Below, one piece after another: positions 6,996 to 12,427 of a DNA stretch of 12,813 nt. Under the pieces are notes generated by a model that saw only the letters and a program-made list of their open reading frames with translations, ran no database searches and was not told the DNA's origin. This stretch comes from Frankiales bacterium. GTDB taxonomy: Bacteria > Actinomycetota > Actinomycetes > Mycobacteriales > SCTD01. Numbering within the stretch: the stretch's first letter is position 1; each line of letters begins with the position of its first letter. The translations under genes were made by a program, and so were the position numbers. Where the stretch lies: contig JAOPWI010000422.1 in the NCBI GenBank assembly GCA_025965755.1, positions 1 through 12,813 of the forward strand. Reading direction: 5' to 3'.

Positions 6996-8129
6996 CTAGC
7001 GGCGGCGCCGGCCGAACAGCCCGCCGCTGCCCTTGCCGGTCGAGCCCGGGCGCTCCTCGCCGCGCAGCCGGGCCAGGTCGCGCAGCAACTCCTCCTGCTT
7101 GGCGTCCAGCCGGGTAGGCACCTGGATGTCGAGGTGGACATGCAGGTCGCCGCGACCCGTGCCGCGCAGGTGCGGGATGCCCCGCGCGCGCAGCGTCGTG
7201 ACCTCGTCGGGCTGGGTGCCCGGCGCGATGTCGAGCTGCTCCTCGCCGTCCAGCGTGGCCAGCGCGATGGTCGTGCCGAGCGCCGCCGCCGTCATCGGCA
7301 GCGAGACGGTGCAGTGCAGGTCGTCGCCGTCGCGCTGGAAGACCGGGTGCTCACGCTCGAGGACCTCGACGAACAGGTCGCCGGCGGGACCGCCGCCGGG
7401 GCCCACCTCGCCCTCGCCGGTCAGGCGGATGCGCATCCCGCTCTCGATGCCGGCGGGGACCTTGACGGTCAGGGTCCGGCGCGCCCGCACGCGCCCGTCG
7501 CCGCTGCACTCGTGGCAGGGGTGCGGGATCGTCGAGCCGGTGCCGGCGCAGCGCGGGCACGGCCGGCTGGTCATGACCTGCCCCAGGAACGATCGCTGCA
7601 CCTGCTGCACCTCGCCGGCGCCGCGGCAGGTGCCGCAGGTCTCGACATGCGTGCCCGGTGCGGTGCCCGCACCGGTGCAGGTGCCGCAGACCACGGCGGT
7701 GTCCAGGGTCAGCTCGCGCTCGACCCCGAACGCCGCCTCGCTGAGATCCACCTCGATACGCAGGAGCGCGTCAGCGCCCTGGCGCATGCGGCTGCGCGGG
7801 CCGCGACCGCCGCCGGTTCCGCCGAAGAACGCGTCCATGATGTCGCCGAGGCCGCCGAAGCCCTGCGCGAACGGGTTGCCGCTGCTGCCGGGGCCGCTGC
7901 TGAGCGGGTCGCCACCGAGGTCGACGATCTGCCGCTTCTGCGGGTCCGACAGCACCTCGTAGGCGGAGGTGACGAGCTTGAACCGCTCCTGCGCCTCCGG
8001 GTCGGGGTTGACGTCGGGATGCAGCTGCCGCGCGAGCTTGCGGTAGGCCTTTTTGATCTCGTCGTCCGCGGCATCCTTGGCCACGCCGAGGACGCCGTAG
8101 TAATCCGTCGCCACGCTGTCAGCAACCAC
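6996..8129 (-). CDS. dnaJ2: Chaperone DnaJ (DnaJ2), type I J-domain protein
   Basis: This co-chaperone stimulates the DnaK ATPase and binds unfolded substrates. The 377-residue protein has a J domain (residues 8-72) with the HPD motif at 37-39, then a Gly/Phe-rich linker (about 77-113). The zinc region has four CxxCxGxG repeats at C148/C151, C165/C168, C191/C194 and C205/C208, followed by the C-terminal substrate and dimer domain. The tail is Gly- and Arg-rich. Two GTG starts are possible: 8129, or 8114 giving (M)ATDYYGVLGV, which better matches mycobacterial DnaJ2 beginnings. Neither has a clear SD. The gene lies 15 nt (or 30 nt) after hrcA, marking it as the heat-shock copy under HrcA rather than the dnaK-operon copy. 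Confidence 0.97.
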   Translation of the reverse strand: MVADSVATDYYGVLGVAKDAADDEIKKAYRKLARQLHPDVNPDPEAQERFKLVTSAYEVLSDPQKRQIVDLGGDPLSSGPGSSGNPFAQGFGGLGDIMDAFFGGTGGGRGPRSRMRQGADALLRIEVDLSEAAFGVERELTLDTAVVCGTCTGAGTAPGTHVETCGTCRGAGEVQQVQRSFLGQVMTSRPCPRCAGTGSTIPHPCHECSGDGRVRARRTLTVKVPAGIESGMRIRLTGEGEVGPGGGPAGDLFVEVLEREHPVFQRDGDDLHCTVSLPMTAAALGTTIALATLDGEEQLDIAPGTQPDEVTTLRARGIPHLRGTGRGDLHVHLDIQVPTRLDAKQEELLRDLARLRGEERPGSTGKGSGGLFGRRRR

Positions 8130-8144
8130 CGTTCTGTGTGGGGG

Positions 8145-9164
8145 TCATGGGCCGGCGAGCAGGTCGCCGACGTAGCGGGCGACCGCCCGGACCTGGCCGA
8201 TCGCACCGGGATAGTCCATGCGGGTCGGTCCGACCACGCCGAGGCCGGCGTACGCGCCCTGGTCCGGTCCGTAGCCGACGGTGACGACGGAGGTGGACCG
8301 CAGCCCCTCGACGGCGTTCTCCTCCCCGATCTTGACGTGCACCATCGTCGGGTCGTTGACCTCGCCGATCAGCTTGAGCAGGACGACCTGCTCCTCCAGC
8401 GACTCCAGCACCGGCTGCAGGGTGCGCGGAAAGTCCAGCGGGGAGCGGGTCAGGTTGTGCGTGCCGGCGATGGCGACACGCTCCTCGGGCCGCTCGACCA
8501 GCGTCTCCAGCACGACCGTCATGACGCTGGTCAGCACCGGGCGCAGGCCCGGCGGCGCGGCGTCGGGCAGGTCGGACAGCGCGGCCGGGGCGTCGACGAG
8601 GCGGGCGCCGTGCAGCCGCTGGCCGAACGCCTGGCGCAGCTGGCCGACCTCCTCGCCGGACAGCTCGGCGGGCAGCTCCAGCACCCGCTGCTCGACCCGG
8701 CCGGTGTCGGTGATGAGCACGAGCAGCAGCCGGCTCGGCTCCAGGTGGACGATCTCCAGGTGGCGCACGGAGCTGCGGGACAGGCTGGGGTACTGCACGA
8801 CCGCCACCTGGCGGGTCAGCTGGGCGAGCAGCTTGACGGTGCGGCGGACCACGTCGTCGAGGTCGACCGCGCCCTCGAGGAAGGTCTGAATGGCCCGGCG
8901 CTCCGCCGACGACAGCGGCTTGACGCTGGACAGCCGGTCGACGAACAGCCGGTAGCCGCGGTCGGTGGGGATCCGCCCCGCACTGGTGTGCGGGTGCGTG
9001 ATGTAGCCCTCCTCCTCCAGCGCCGCCATGTCGTTGCGGACCGTGGCCGGGCTGACCCCGAGCTGATGGCGCTCGGCCAGGGCCTTGGAGCCGACCGGCT
9101 CGTTGGTCGACACGAAGTCCGCGACGATGGCGCGCAGGACCTCGAGCTTGCGGTCGTCGAGCAC
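8145..9164 (-). CDS. hrcA: Heat-inducible transcription repressor HrcA
   Basis: HrcA binds CIRCE operators and represses class I heat-shock genes; GroEL typically helps it fold. With the start chosen here the protein is 339 residues. The N-terminal winged helix has VGSKALAERHQLGVSPATVR (24-43) as the recognition region and HTSAGRIPTDRGYRLFVD (59-76) as the wing. A GAF-like and dimerisation core follows, with RRAIQTFLEGAVDLDDVVRR, LLAQLTRQVAVVQYPSLSRS and LEEQVVLLKLIGE. I chose GTG at 9164-9162 because an SD (GGAGG, 9174-9170) sits 5 nt upstream and the protein then begins MLDDRKLEVLRAIV, like streptomycete HrcA. A longer TTG start at 9212 would put the CIRCE element inside the coding region and is unlikely. 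It probably autoregulates hrcA-dnaJ2-rsmE. Confidence 0.97.
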   Translation of the reverse strand: MLDDRKLEVLRAIVADFVSTNEPVGSKALAERHQLGVSPATVRNDMAALEEEGYITHPHTSAGRIPTDRGYRLFVDRLSSVKPLSSAERRAIQTFLEGAVDLDDVVRRTVKLLAQLTRQVAVVQYPSLSRSSVRHLEIVHLEPSRLLLVLITDTGRVEQRVLELPAELSGEEVGQLRQAFGQRLHGARLVDAPAALSDLPDAAPPGLRPVLTSVMTVVLETLVERPEERVAIAGTHNLTRSPLDFPRTLQPVLESLEEQVVLLKLIGEVNDPTMVHVKIGEENAVEGLRSTSVVTVGYGPDQGAYAGLGVVGPTRMDYPGAIGQVRAVARYVGDLLAGP

Positions 9165-9185
9165 GAGCACCTCCCGGGCCGTCTG

Positions 9186-9212
9186 CTGGCACTCCCGTCG
9201 CGGGAGTGCCAA
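9186..9212 (-). promoter_or_regulatory. CIRCE operator (HrcA binding site)
   Basis: On the plus strand the site reads CTGGCACTC-N9-GAGTGCCAA, against the consensus TTAGCACTC-N9-GAGTGCTAA. Symmetry extends further than usual: TGGCACTCCCG (9187-9197) and CGGGAGTGCCA (9201-9211) are perfect 11-bp arms around a 3-nt centre. It lies 22 nt upstream of the chosen hrcA start and abuts the -10 box, so bound HrcA would block initiation. Confidence 0.95.
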
Positions 9213-9217
9213 GCATA
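9212..9217 (-). promoter_or_regulatory. -10 box of the hrcA operon promoter
   Basis: TATGCT on the minus strand matches TATAAT at four of six positions and touches the CIRCE element, placing the predicted start site inside the operator. The region 16-18 nt upstream has no recognisable -35 hexamer, so the sigma factor is not assigned. Confidence 0.5.
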
Positions 9218-9268
9218 CGCGGCGGGGACTCGTCCGGCCGTCCCGTGCGGCTGCGGCGGTCCGGGCGG

Positions 9269-9724
9269 TCAGGTCCAGCCGTGGTCGCGGCGCAGCCGGC
9301 CGGCCACCCGCTCGAAACGGGTCCGGTCAAGGACCGCGCCCTCCCGCCGGATGCCGTCCTCGTCGACCTCGAGAACCCGGTCGAGCCGCACCCAGCTGGG
9401 CCGGGCCTCGCGGTCCCAGGCGCCCGGGCCGAGCGCCAGCCAGCCGCGCTGGCCCTCGCGCTCGCTCTGGCTGGACAGCATGAGGCCGAGCACCGTCCGA
9501 CCGCGCCGGCCGACCACCAGCACCGGGCGGTCCTTGCCCCGCGACGGGTCGTCCTCATAGGCCACCCAGGTCCACACCACCTCGCCCGGGTCGGCCCGCC
9601 CGTCGAGGTCCGGCGCGTACGCCAGGTGCCGGCCGGGTGGAGCCGCCGGTCGGTGAGCGGGGCGCTTCGCGGGTGCCGGTGAGAGCGAGCGCAGGAGTGC
9701 TGTCGCGAGCTGCTTCCAGGCCAT
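9269..9724 (-). CDS. PemK/MazF-like protein, stand-alone
   Basis: The 151-residue product has a basic, Pro/Ala-rich N-terminal extension of about 35 residues and then a PemK/MazF-type fold. Visible motifs are DPGEVVW (45-51), EDDPSRGKDRPVLVVGR (57-73, carrying the conserved K-x-RP-x-LV of MazF), GLMLSSQ (80-86, where MazF has L-S-T/S-Q) and the C-terminal WVRLDRVLEVDEDGI plus DRTRFERVAGRL helix. MazF toxins cut single-stranded RNA at short motifs. No antitoxin gene is next to it on either side. This subfamily occurs alone in many actinobacteria, so toxicity is not established. The ATG start has a TAGCGT box exactly 6 nt upstream, suggesting a leaderless transcript. It is divergent from rocD and lies upstream of the CIRCE-hrcA unit. 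Confidence 0.85.
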   Translation of the reverse strand: MAWKQLATALLRSLSPAPAKRPAHRPAAPPGRHLAYAPDLDGRADPGEVVWTWVAYEDDPSRGKDRPVLVVGRRGRTVLGLMLSSQSEREGQRGWLALGPGAWDREARPSWVRLDRVLEVDEDGIRREGAVLDRTRFERVAGRLRRDHGWT

Positions 9725-9736
9725 CCCCGGACGCTA
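9725..9736 (-). promoter_or_regulatory. -10 box for a leaderless transcript of the PemK-like gene
   Basis: TAGCGT (9736-9731, minus strand), 6 nt, then ATG. It fits TANNNT with leaderless spacing. No clear -35 is found at 16-18 nt. It lies in the 138-nt divergent region shared with rocD. Confidence 0.4.
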
Positions 9737-9827
9737 CCGGGCGGTGCCCCCGGACCCGGCCGAGGGAAATCGCCGTCCCGGGGCGGGACCGTGCAACGGA
9801 TCGCCGGTGCGGCGCGGCATGGTGCCG

Positions 9828-9862
9828 TGGACGCTGCCTGGCCGGCTCCTTACCGTCAGGGC
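9828..9862 (+). promoter_or_regulatory. Promoter of rocD, leaderless type
   Basis: TGGACG (9828-9833; 4 of 6 to TTGACA), a 17-nt spacer, TACCGT (9851-9856) and 6 nt to the ATG at 9863. This is the best-formed promoter in the window and predicts transcription starting at the A of the start codon. CAGGG before the ATG is a weak SD at most. Confidence 0.55.
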
Positions 9863-11071
9863 ATGGCGAGCAGCGCCGACCACATCGCGACCGTCGACCG
9901 GTTCGCGGCGCACAACTACGCCCCGCTCCCGATCGTGGCCCACAGCGCGGTGGGCGCGTGGATCACCGACGTGGAGGGCCGGCGCTACCTCGACCTGCTG
10001 TCGGCGTACTCCGCGCTCAACTTCGGCCACAGCCACCCGCACCTGCTCGCGGCCGCCCACGCGCAGCTCGACCGGCTCACACTGGTCAGCCGGGCCTTCC
10101 ACCACGACCGGATGGGGCGGTTCTGCGCGCGGCTCGCGCAGTTGTGCGGCAAGGAGCTGGTGCTGCCGATGAACACCGGCGCCGAGGCGGTGGAGACCGC
10201 CATCAAGGTCGCCCGCCGGTGGGGCTACACCGTCAAGGGCGTCGCCCCGGGCCGGGCCGTCATCACCGTCATGGCCGGCAACTTCCACGGCCGGACCACC
10301 ACGATCGTGGGGTTCTCCGACGACCCGCAGGCCCGGGCGGGGTTCGGCCCGTTCACCCCCGGCTTCCGGCGGGTGGCCTACGCCGACGTCGCGGCTCTCG
10401 CCGCCGGCCTCGACGAGGACTCGGTCGCCGTCCTGCTCGAACCCGTGCAGGGCGAGGCGGGCGTCGTGATCCCGCCGCCCGGCTACCTGGCCGCCGTACG
10501 CCGGCTGTGCGACGAGCGCGGCGTGCTGCTCATCGCCGACGAGATCCAGAGCGGGCTGGGGCGTACGGGGCGGACCTTCGCGTGCGAGCACGAGGGGGTG
10601 GTCCCGGACGTGTACCTGCTGGGCAAGGCGCTCGGCGGTGCGATCCTGCCGCTGTCGGCGGTGGTCGCCGACCGGGCCGTCCTCGGGGTCCTGGAGCCGG
10701 GCAGCCACGGCAGCACCTTCGGTGGCAACGCCCTGGCGTGCGCGGTGGGGGACGCGGTCCTCGACCTGCTGGAGTCGGGGGAGCCGCAGGCCGCGGCCGC
10801 CGCGCTCGGCGCCCGTTGGCGGCCGCAGCTCGCGTCCCTGCCGGGCGTGACCGCGGTGCGCAGCATCGGGCTGTGGGCAGGCATCGACGTCGACCCGGCG
10901 TACGGCACGGCTCGCGAGGTGTGCCTGGACCTGATGGCGCGGGGCGTGCTGGCCAAGGACACCCACGGCGCGACCGTACGGCTGGCGCCGCCGCTGGTCA
11001 TCGAGCCGGCCGACCTCGACGGGGCGCTGGGGCGGCTGGCAGAGGTGTTGGCGGCCCGGGCGCCGGGCTGA
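9863..11071 (+). CDS. rocD: Ornithine aminotransferase (ornithine-oxo-acid transaminase)
   Basis: This class III PLP-dependent aminotransferase transfers the delta-amino group of ornithine to 2-oxoglutarate. The products are glutamate-5-semialdehyde and glutamate, in arginine and ornithine catabolism towards proline or glutamate. The 402-residue product opens with the RocD signature NYAPLPIV..GAWITDVEGRRYLDLLSAYSALNFGHSHP. It has the PLP phosphate loop MNTGAEAVETA (103-113), cofactor-site GNFHGRT (139-145), IADEIQ with D226, and the Schiff-base lysine K255 in LLGKALGG. I chose ATG at 9863 over an in-frame GTG at 9791 because homologues start close to this point and because of the promoter directly upstream. 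It is the only plus-strand gene supported. No other arginine-catabolism gene is in view. Confidence 0.95.
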   Translation: MASSADHIATVDRFAAHNYAPLPIVAHSAVGAWITDVEGRRYLDLLSAYSALNFGHSHPHLLAAAHAQLDRLTLVSRAFHHDRMGRFCARLAQLCGKELVLPMNTGAEAVETAIKVARRWGYTVKGVAPGRAVITVMAGNFHGRTTTIVGFSDDPQARAGFGPFTPGFRRVAYADVAALAAGLDEDSVAVLLEPVQGEAGVVIPPPGYLAAVRRLCDERGVLLIADEIQSGLGRTGRTFACEHEGVVPDVYLLGKALGGAILPLSAVVADRAVLGVLEPGSHGSTFGGNALACAVGDAVLDLLESGEPQAAAAALGARWRPQLASLPGVTAVRSIGLWAGIDVDPAYGTAREVCLDLMARGVLAKDTHGATVRLAPPLVIEPADLDGALGRLAEVLAARAPG

Positions 11072-11420
11072 TGCCGGGAACCCGGGCCGGCCTCGATCGT
11101 TGCCAGGAGCTACGCGCCGCGGGCATCGGCCCTCCGACGCTCCGCGGTCACCGTCGCCGTCCTGGCTGGCCGCGCAAGGCGCTTGCGCGCTGCTCGGCAG
11201 GAGGCCGACACCTTCTGGACTGCCATGAGCGAGATCAACGCCAGACTGCTCGCGGCAAGGGCAACGGCCCAGGTCGCACCGGCGGCACGCAGGATGCTGA
11301 CGGATGTCACCGCGAGAGGGAGTGCGCGGGAAGGGGACCGACGAGCACGTGCCGGGGGGACCCGCGCAGCTCACCGCGTCGTTCGTGCGTGCGGAACCGG
11401 GCTGCGCACAGCAGGCACGG
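11072..11420. other. Gene-poor stretch after rocD
   Basis: About 350 nt between the rocD stop and the hairpin. Apart from one doubtful minus-strand ORF (11110-11310) I see no gene with convincing start signals, codon bias or recognisable family. The plus-strand ORFs across it have many A/T-ending codons compared with real genes here. No clear rocD terminator is visible. Confidence 0.5.
11110..11310 (-). CDS. Doubtful small membrane protein of 66 residues
   Basis: A GTG at 11310 opens a 66-residue frame. It has a single hydrophobic segment at about 12-32 (TWAVALAASSLALISLMAVQ) followed by a strongly basic tail (SCRAARKRLARPARTATV...ERRRADARGA). Third codon positions are mostly G or C, and the hydrophobic-then-basic layout is what a small membrane protein would show. 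No SD is visible, there is no recognised family, and a random high-GC frame can look like this. It is listed for completeness; I would not rely on it. Confidence 0.25.
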   Translation of the reverse strand: MTSVSILRAAGATWAVALAASSLALISLMAVQKVSASCRAARKRLARPARTATVTAERRRADARGA

Positions 11421-11457
11421 CTCTGCCGGCAGGCAAGGGGCAGGCCTGCCGGCAGAG
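11421..11457 (-). terminator. Strong hairpin downstream of the secreted-protein remnant
   Basis: CTCTGCCGGCAGGC (11421-11434) and GCCTGCCGGCAGAG (11444-11457) are perfect 14-bp arms around a 9-nt loop. Each arm contains the self-palindrome CTGCCGGCAG, so that block is also a direct repeat. It begins about 14 nt after the last codon matching the secreted protein on the minus strand, which fits a hairpin terminator without a T tract. It could act in both directions. Confidence 0.6.
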
Positions 11458-11470
11458 GGTCCGTGCGGCT

Positions 11471-11755
11471 GCGCCGGGTGACGGTGGTGATGGTGGTGGC
11501 GTTCTGATCGCAGTAGGCGACCGGGCCACTGGCGGCCGTGGGCCTGCTCGGAAACGCAACAGATCTGGGCGGCGACGGTGATCGGGACGCTCACGCTGGT
11601 GTTGGTGAGGTCCACCAGGTCGACGACGGTCACGTCGACCACGCCCCCGGTGATGACAGGGGCAGCAGTCGCCGGGGTGGCCAGGGCCGCGCCGGTGACG
11701 CTGAGGATCGCTGCGCTCGAGAGGGCTGCGGCAGTGCGGTGCGGCGGATCTTCAT
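11471..11755 (-). pseudogene. Small secreted protein gene split between reading frames
   Basis: ATG at 11755 begins MKIRRTA. The next segment continues in a different frame as a signal peptide (AALSSAAILSVTGAALATP) and mature start (APVITGGVVDVTVVDLVDL, then TNTSVSVPITVAAQIC). The end (AASGPVAYCDQNATTITTVTR) returns to the first frame. One missing base after the MKIRRTA codons and one extra C in the CCC run near 11539 would join them into one protein of about 95 residues. The pattern is a signal peptide, a T/V-rich beta-like stretch and two spaced Cys. That resembles small secreted actinobacterial surface proteins and is loosely reminiscent of chaplins (NVVQVPV..VC...C). No in-frame stop follows the last segment, but a hairpin does. 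It is either a decaying gene or sequence errors. The product's function is unknown. Confidence 0.6.
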
Positions 11756-12133
11756 GGATGACTTCTTCGTCAGGCCCAGCTCTGGGCGGCTGTGCCTGTG
11801 ACGACGCCGCACGCTCGCCGGCATGACGCGGCAGCCGTCCTGGATCCTGCATGCGGGCGCCGCGGCACCGCCCGCGGAGGGTCGGCGGGCGGGGCCGTGC
11901 GCGGGCCGGTTGCCTGACTTGCCGGGCCTGTGGTGCGTCCGAGCCACCGCTCACCGGCCCAGCACCTGCGGCAGATCCGGGTTCGTTCCCCGGCACGTCT
12001 GGCTTCCGGCAGGGCAGACGTGGCCGCGGAAAGCCCGCGAAGTCGGACCACGCACGACGTCGTCGGTGGCCGGAGGCCCCCAGGGCCGCTCCATGACGAG
12101 ACCGCGGCGGTGGCCCGAGCGGCTGACGGTCTG
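11756..12133. other. Non-coding stretch between the secreted-protein remnant and the STAS genes
   Basis: About 380 nt with overlapping shadow ORFs on both strands and no recognisable product. It holds the upstream region of the secreted-protein remnant, with a weak purine-rich GAAGAAG 6 nt before its ATG. It also holds the downstream region of the RsbU_N gene, including one inverted repeat at 11994-12022. Confidence 0.5.
11994..12022. repeat. Inverted repeat, 8-bp arms
   Basis: CACGTCTG (11994-12001) and CAGACGTG (12015-12022) around a 13-nt loop. It lies 112 nt beyond the stop of the RsbU_N gene, so it is a weak candidate for that operon's terminator. Confidence 0.3.
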
Positions 12134-12427
12134 TCAGGGTTGACCGTCGAGGAAGGCCCTGCTGGTCATGTCGTACGGGGCGAGCACCTCGAGGAGGAAC
12201 TCCGAGGCGCTCGTCGCCACGTGCGTGACCTCGCCGCCCGGCGTGTCCTGCAGGATCGTCAGGAACACCTCGTGGTGCAGCTGCGCGAGCACGAGCAGCC
12301 CCACGCCCTCGCGGACAGCGGCCCGCCCGATCTCGTAGCCGAGGTGCAGAGCTGCTTCTTCCCGGCGCGGCAGGTAGCGGAGCAGCGCCGCCCGGTAGTC
12401 GCGCCGGATGTCCTGCAGCGCGCTCAC
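12134..12427 (-). CDS. Stand-alone RsbU N-terminal domain protein
   Basis: The 97-residue product matches the N-terminal domain of the phosphatase RsbU (RsbU_N). RRDYRAALLRYLPRREEAALHLGYEIGRAAVREGVGLL is followed by VLAQLHHEVFLTIL and ASEFLLEVLAPYDMTSRAFLD. These correspond to the helical segments L..QY..LL..Y......L..G..F.R......V....IV.LH, and the LLEV...Y terminus, of RsbU. In RsbU this domain is the docking site for the kinase RsbT. Here the PP2C phosphatase domain is absent: the gene stops at residue 97 and no phosphatase sequence follows. The GTG start overlaps the TGA of the rsbS-like gene (GTGA), so the two are co-translated. It may act as an adaptor or sink for an RsbT-like kinase, which is inference. 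Confidence 0.8.
   Translation of the reverse strand: MSALQDIRRDYRAALLRYLPRREEAALHLGYEIGRAAVREGVGLLVLAQLHHEVFLTILQDTPGGEVTHVATSASEFLLEVLAPYDMTSRAFLDGQP

Noticed and set aside
9165..9212. TTG-initiated 16-residue N-terminal extension of hrcA
   Set aside because: It would start inside the CIRCE operator and has no SD, whereas GTG at 9164 has GGAGG 5 nt upstream and gives the usual HrcA N-terminus.
6249..9560. A 1103-codon plus-strand open frame over rsmE, dnaJ2 and hrcA
   Set aside because: It is a shadow ORF rich in Q, R, H, A and G with no domain. All three genes on the minus strand are unambiguous.
9791..9862. 24-residue N-terminal extension of RocD from GTG 9791
   Set aside because: The extension has no similarity to aminotransferase N-termini, and a good promoter lies inside it, directly before ATG 9863.
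11053..11088. GGCCCGGG/CCCGGGCC inverted repeat at the rocD stop as a terminator
   Set aside because: The arms are self-palindromic GC runs with a 20-nt loop overlapping the coding end. Such matches are expected by chance at this base composition.
11183..11581. Plus-strand 132-residue ORF downstream of rocD
   Set aside because: It has no SD at a plausible start, codon third positions are poor for this genome, its second half runs antisense through the hairpin and secreted-protein remnant, and no family is recognisable.
11974..11992. A tRNA T-arm-like hairpin (CCGGG, 7-nt loop TTCGTTC, CCCGG)
   Set aside because: The loop lacks the conserved A58, and no matching acceptor stem, D-arm or anticodon arm can be laid out around it.
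11770..12051. Minus-strand 93-residue ORF upstream of the secreted-protein remnant
   Set aside because: The composition is Arg/Ala/Pro/Cys noise with no start signal or recognisable motif, and competing frames cover the same stretch.
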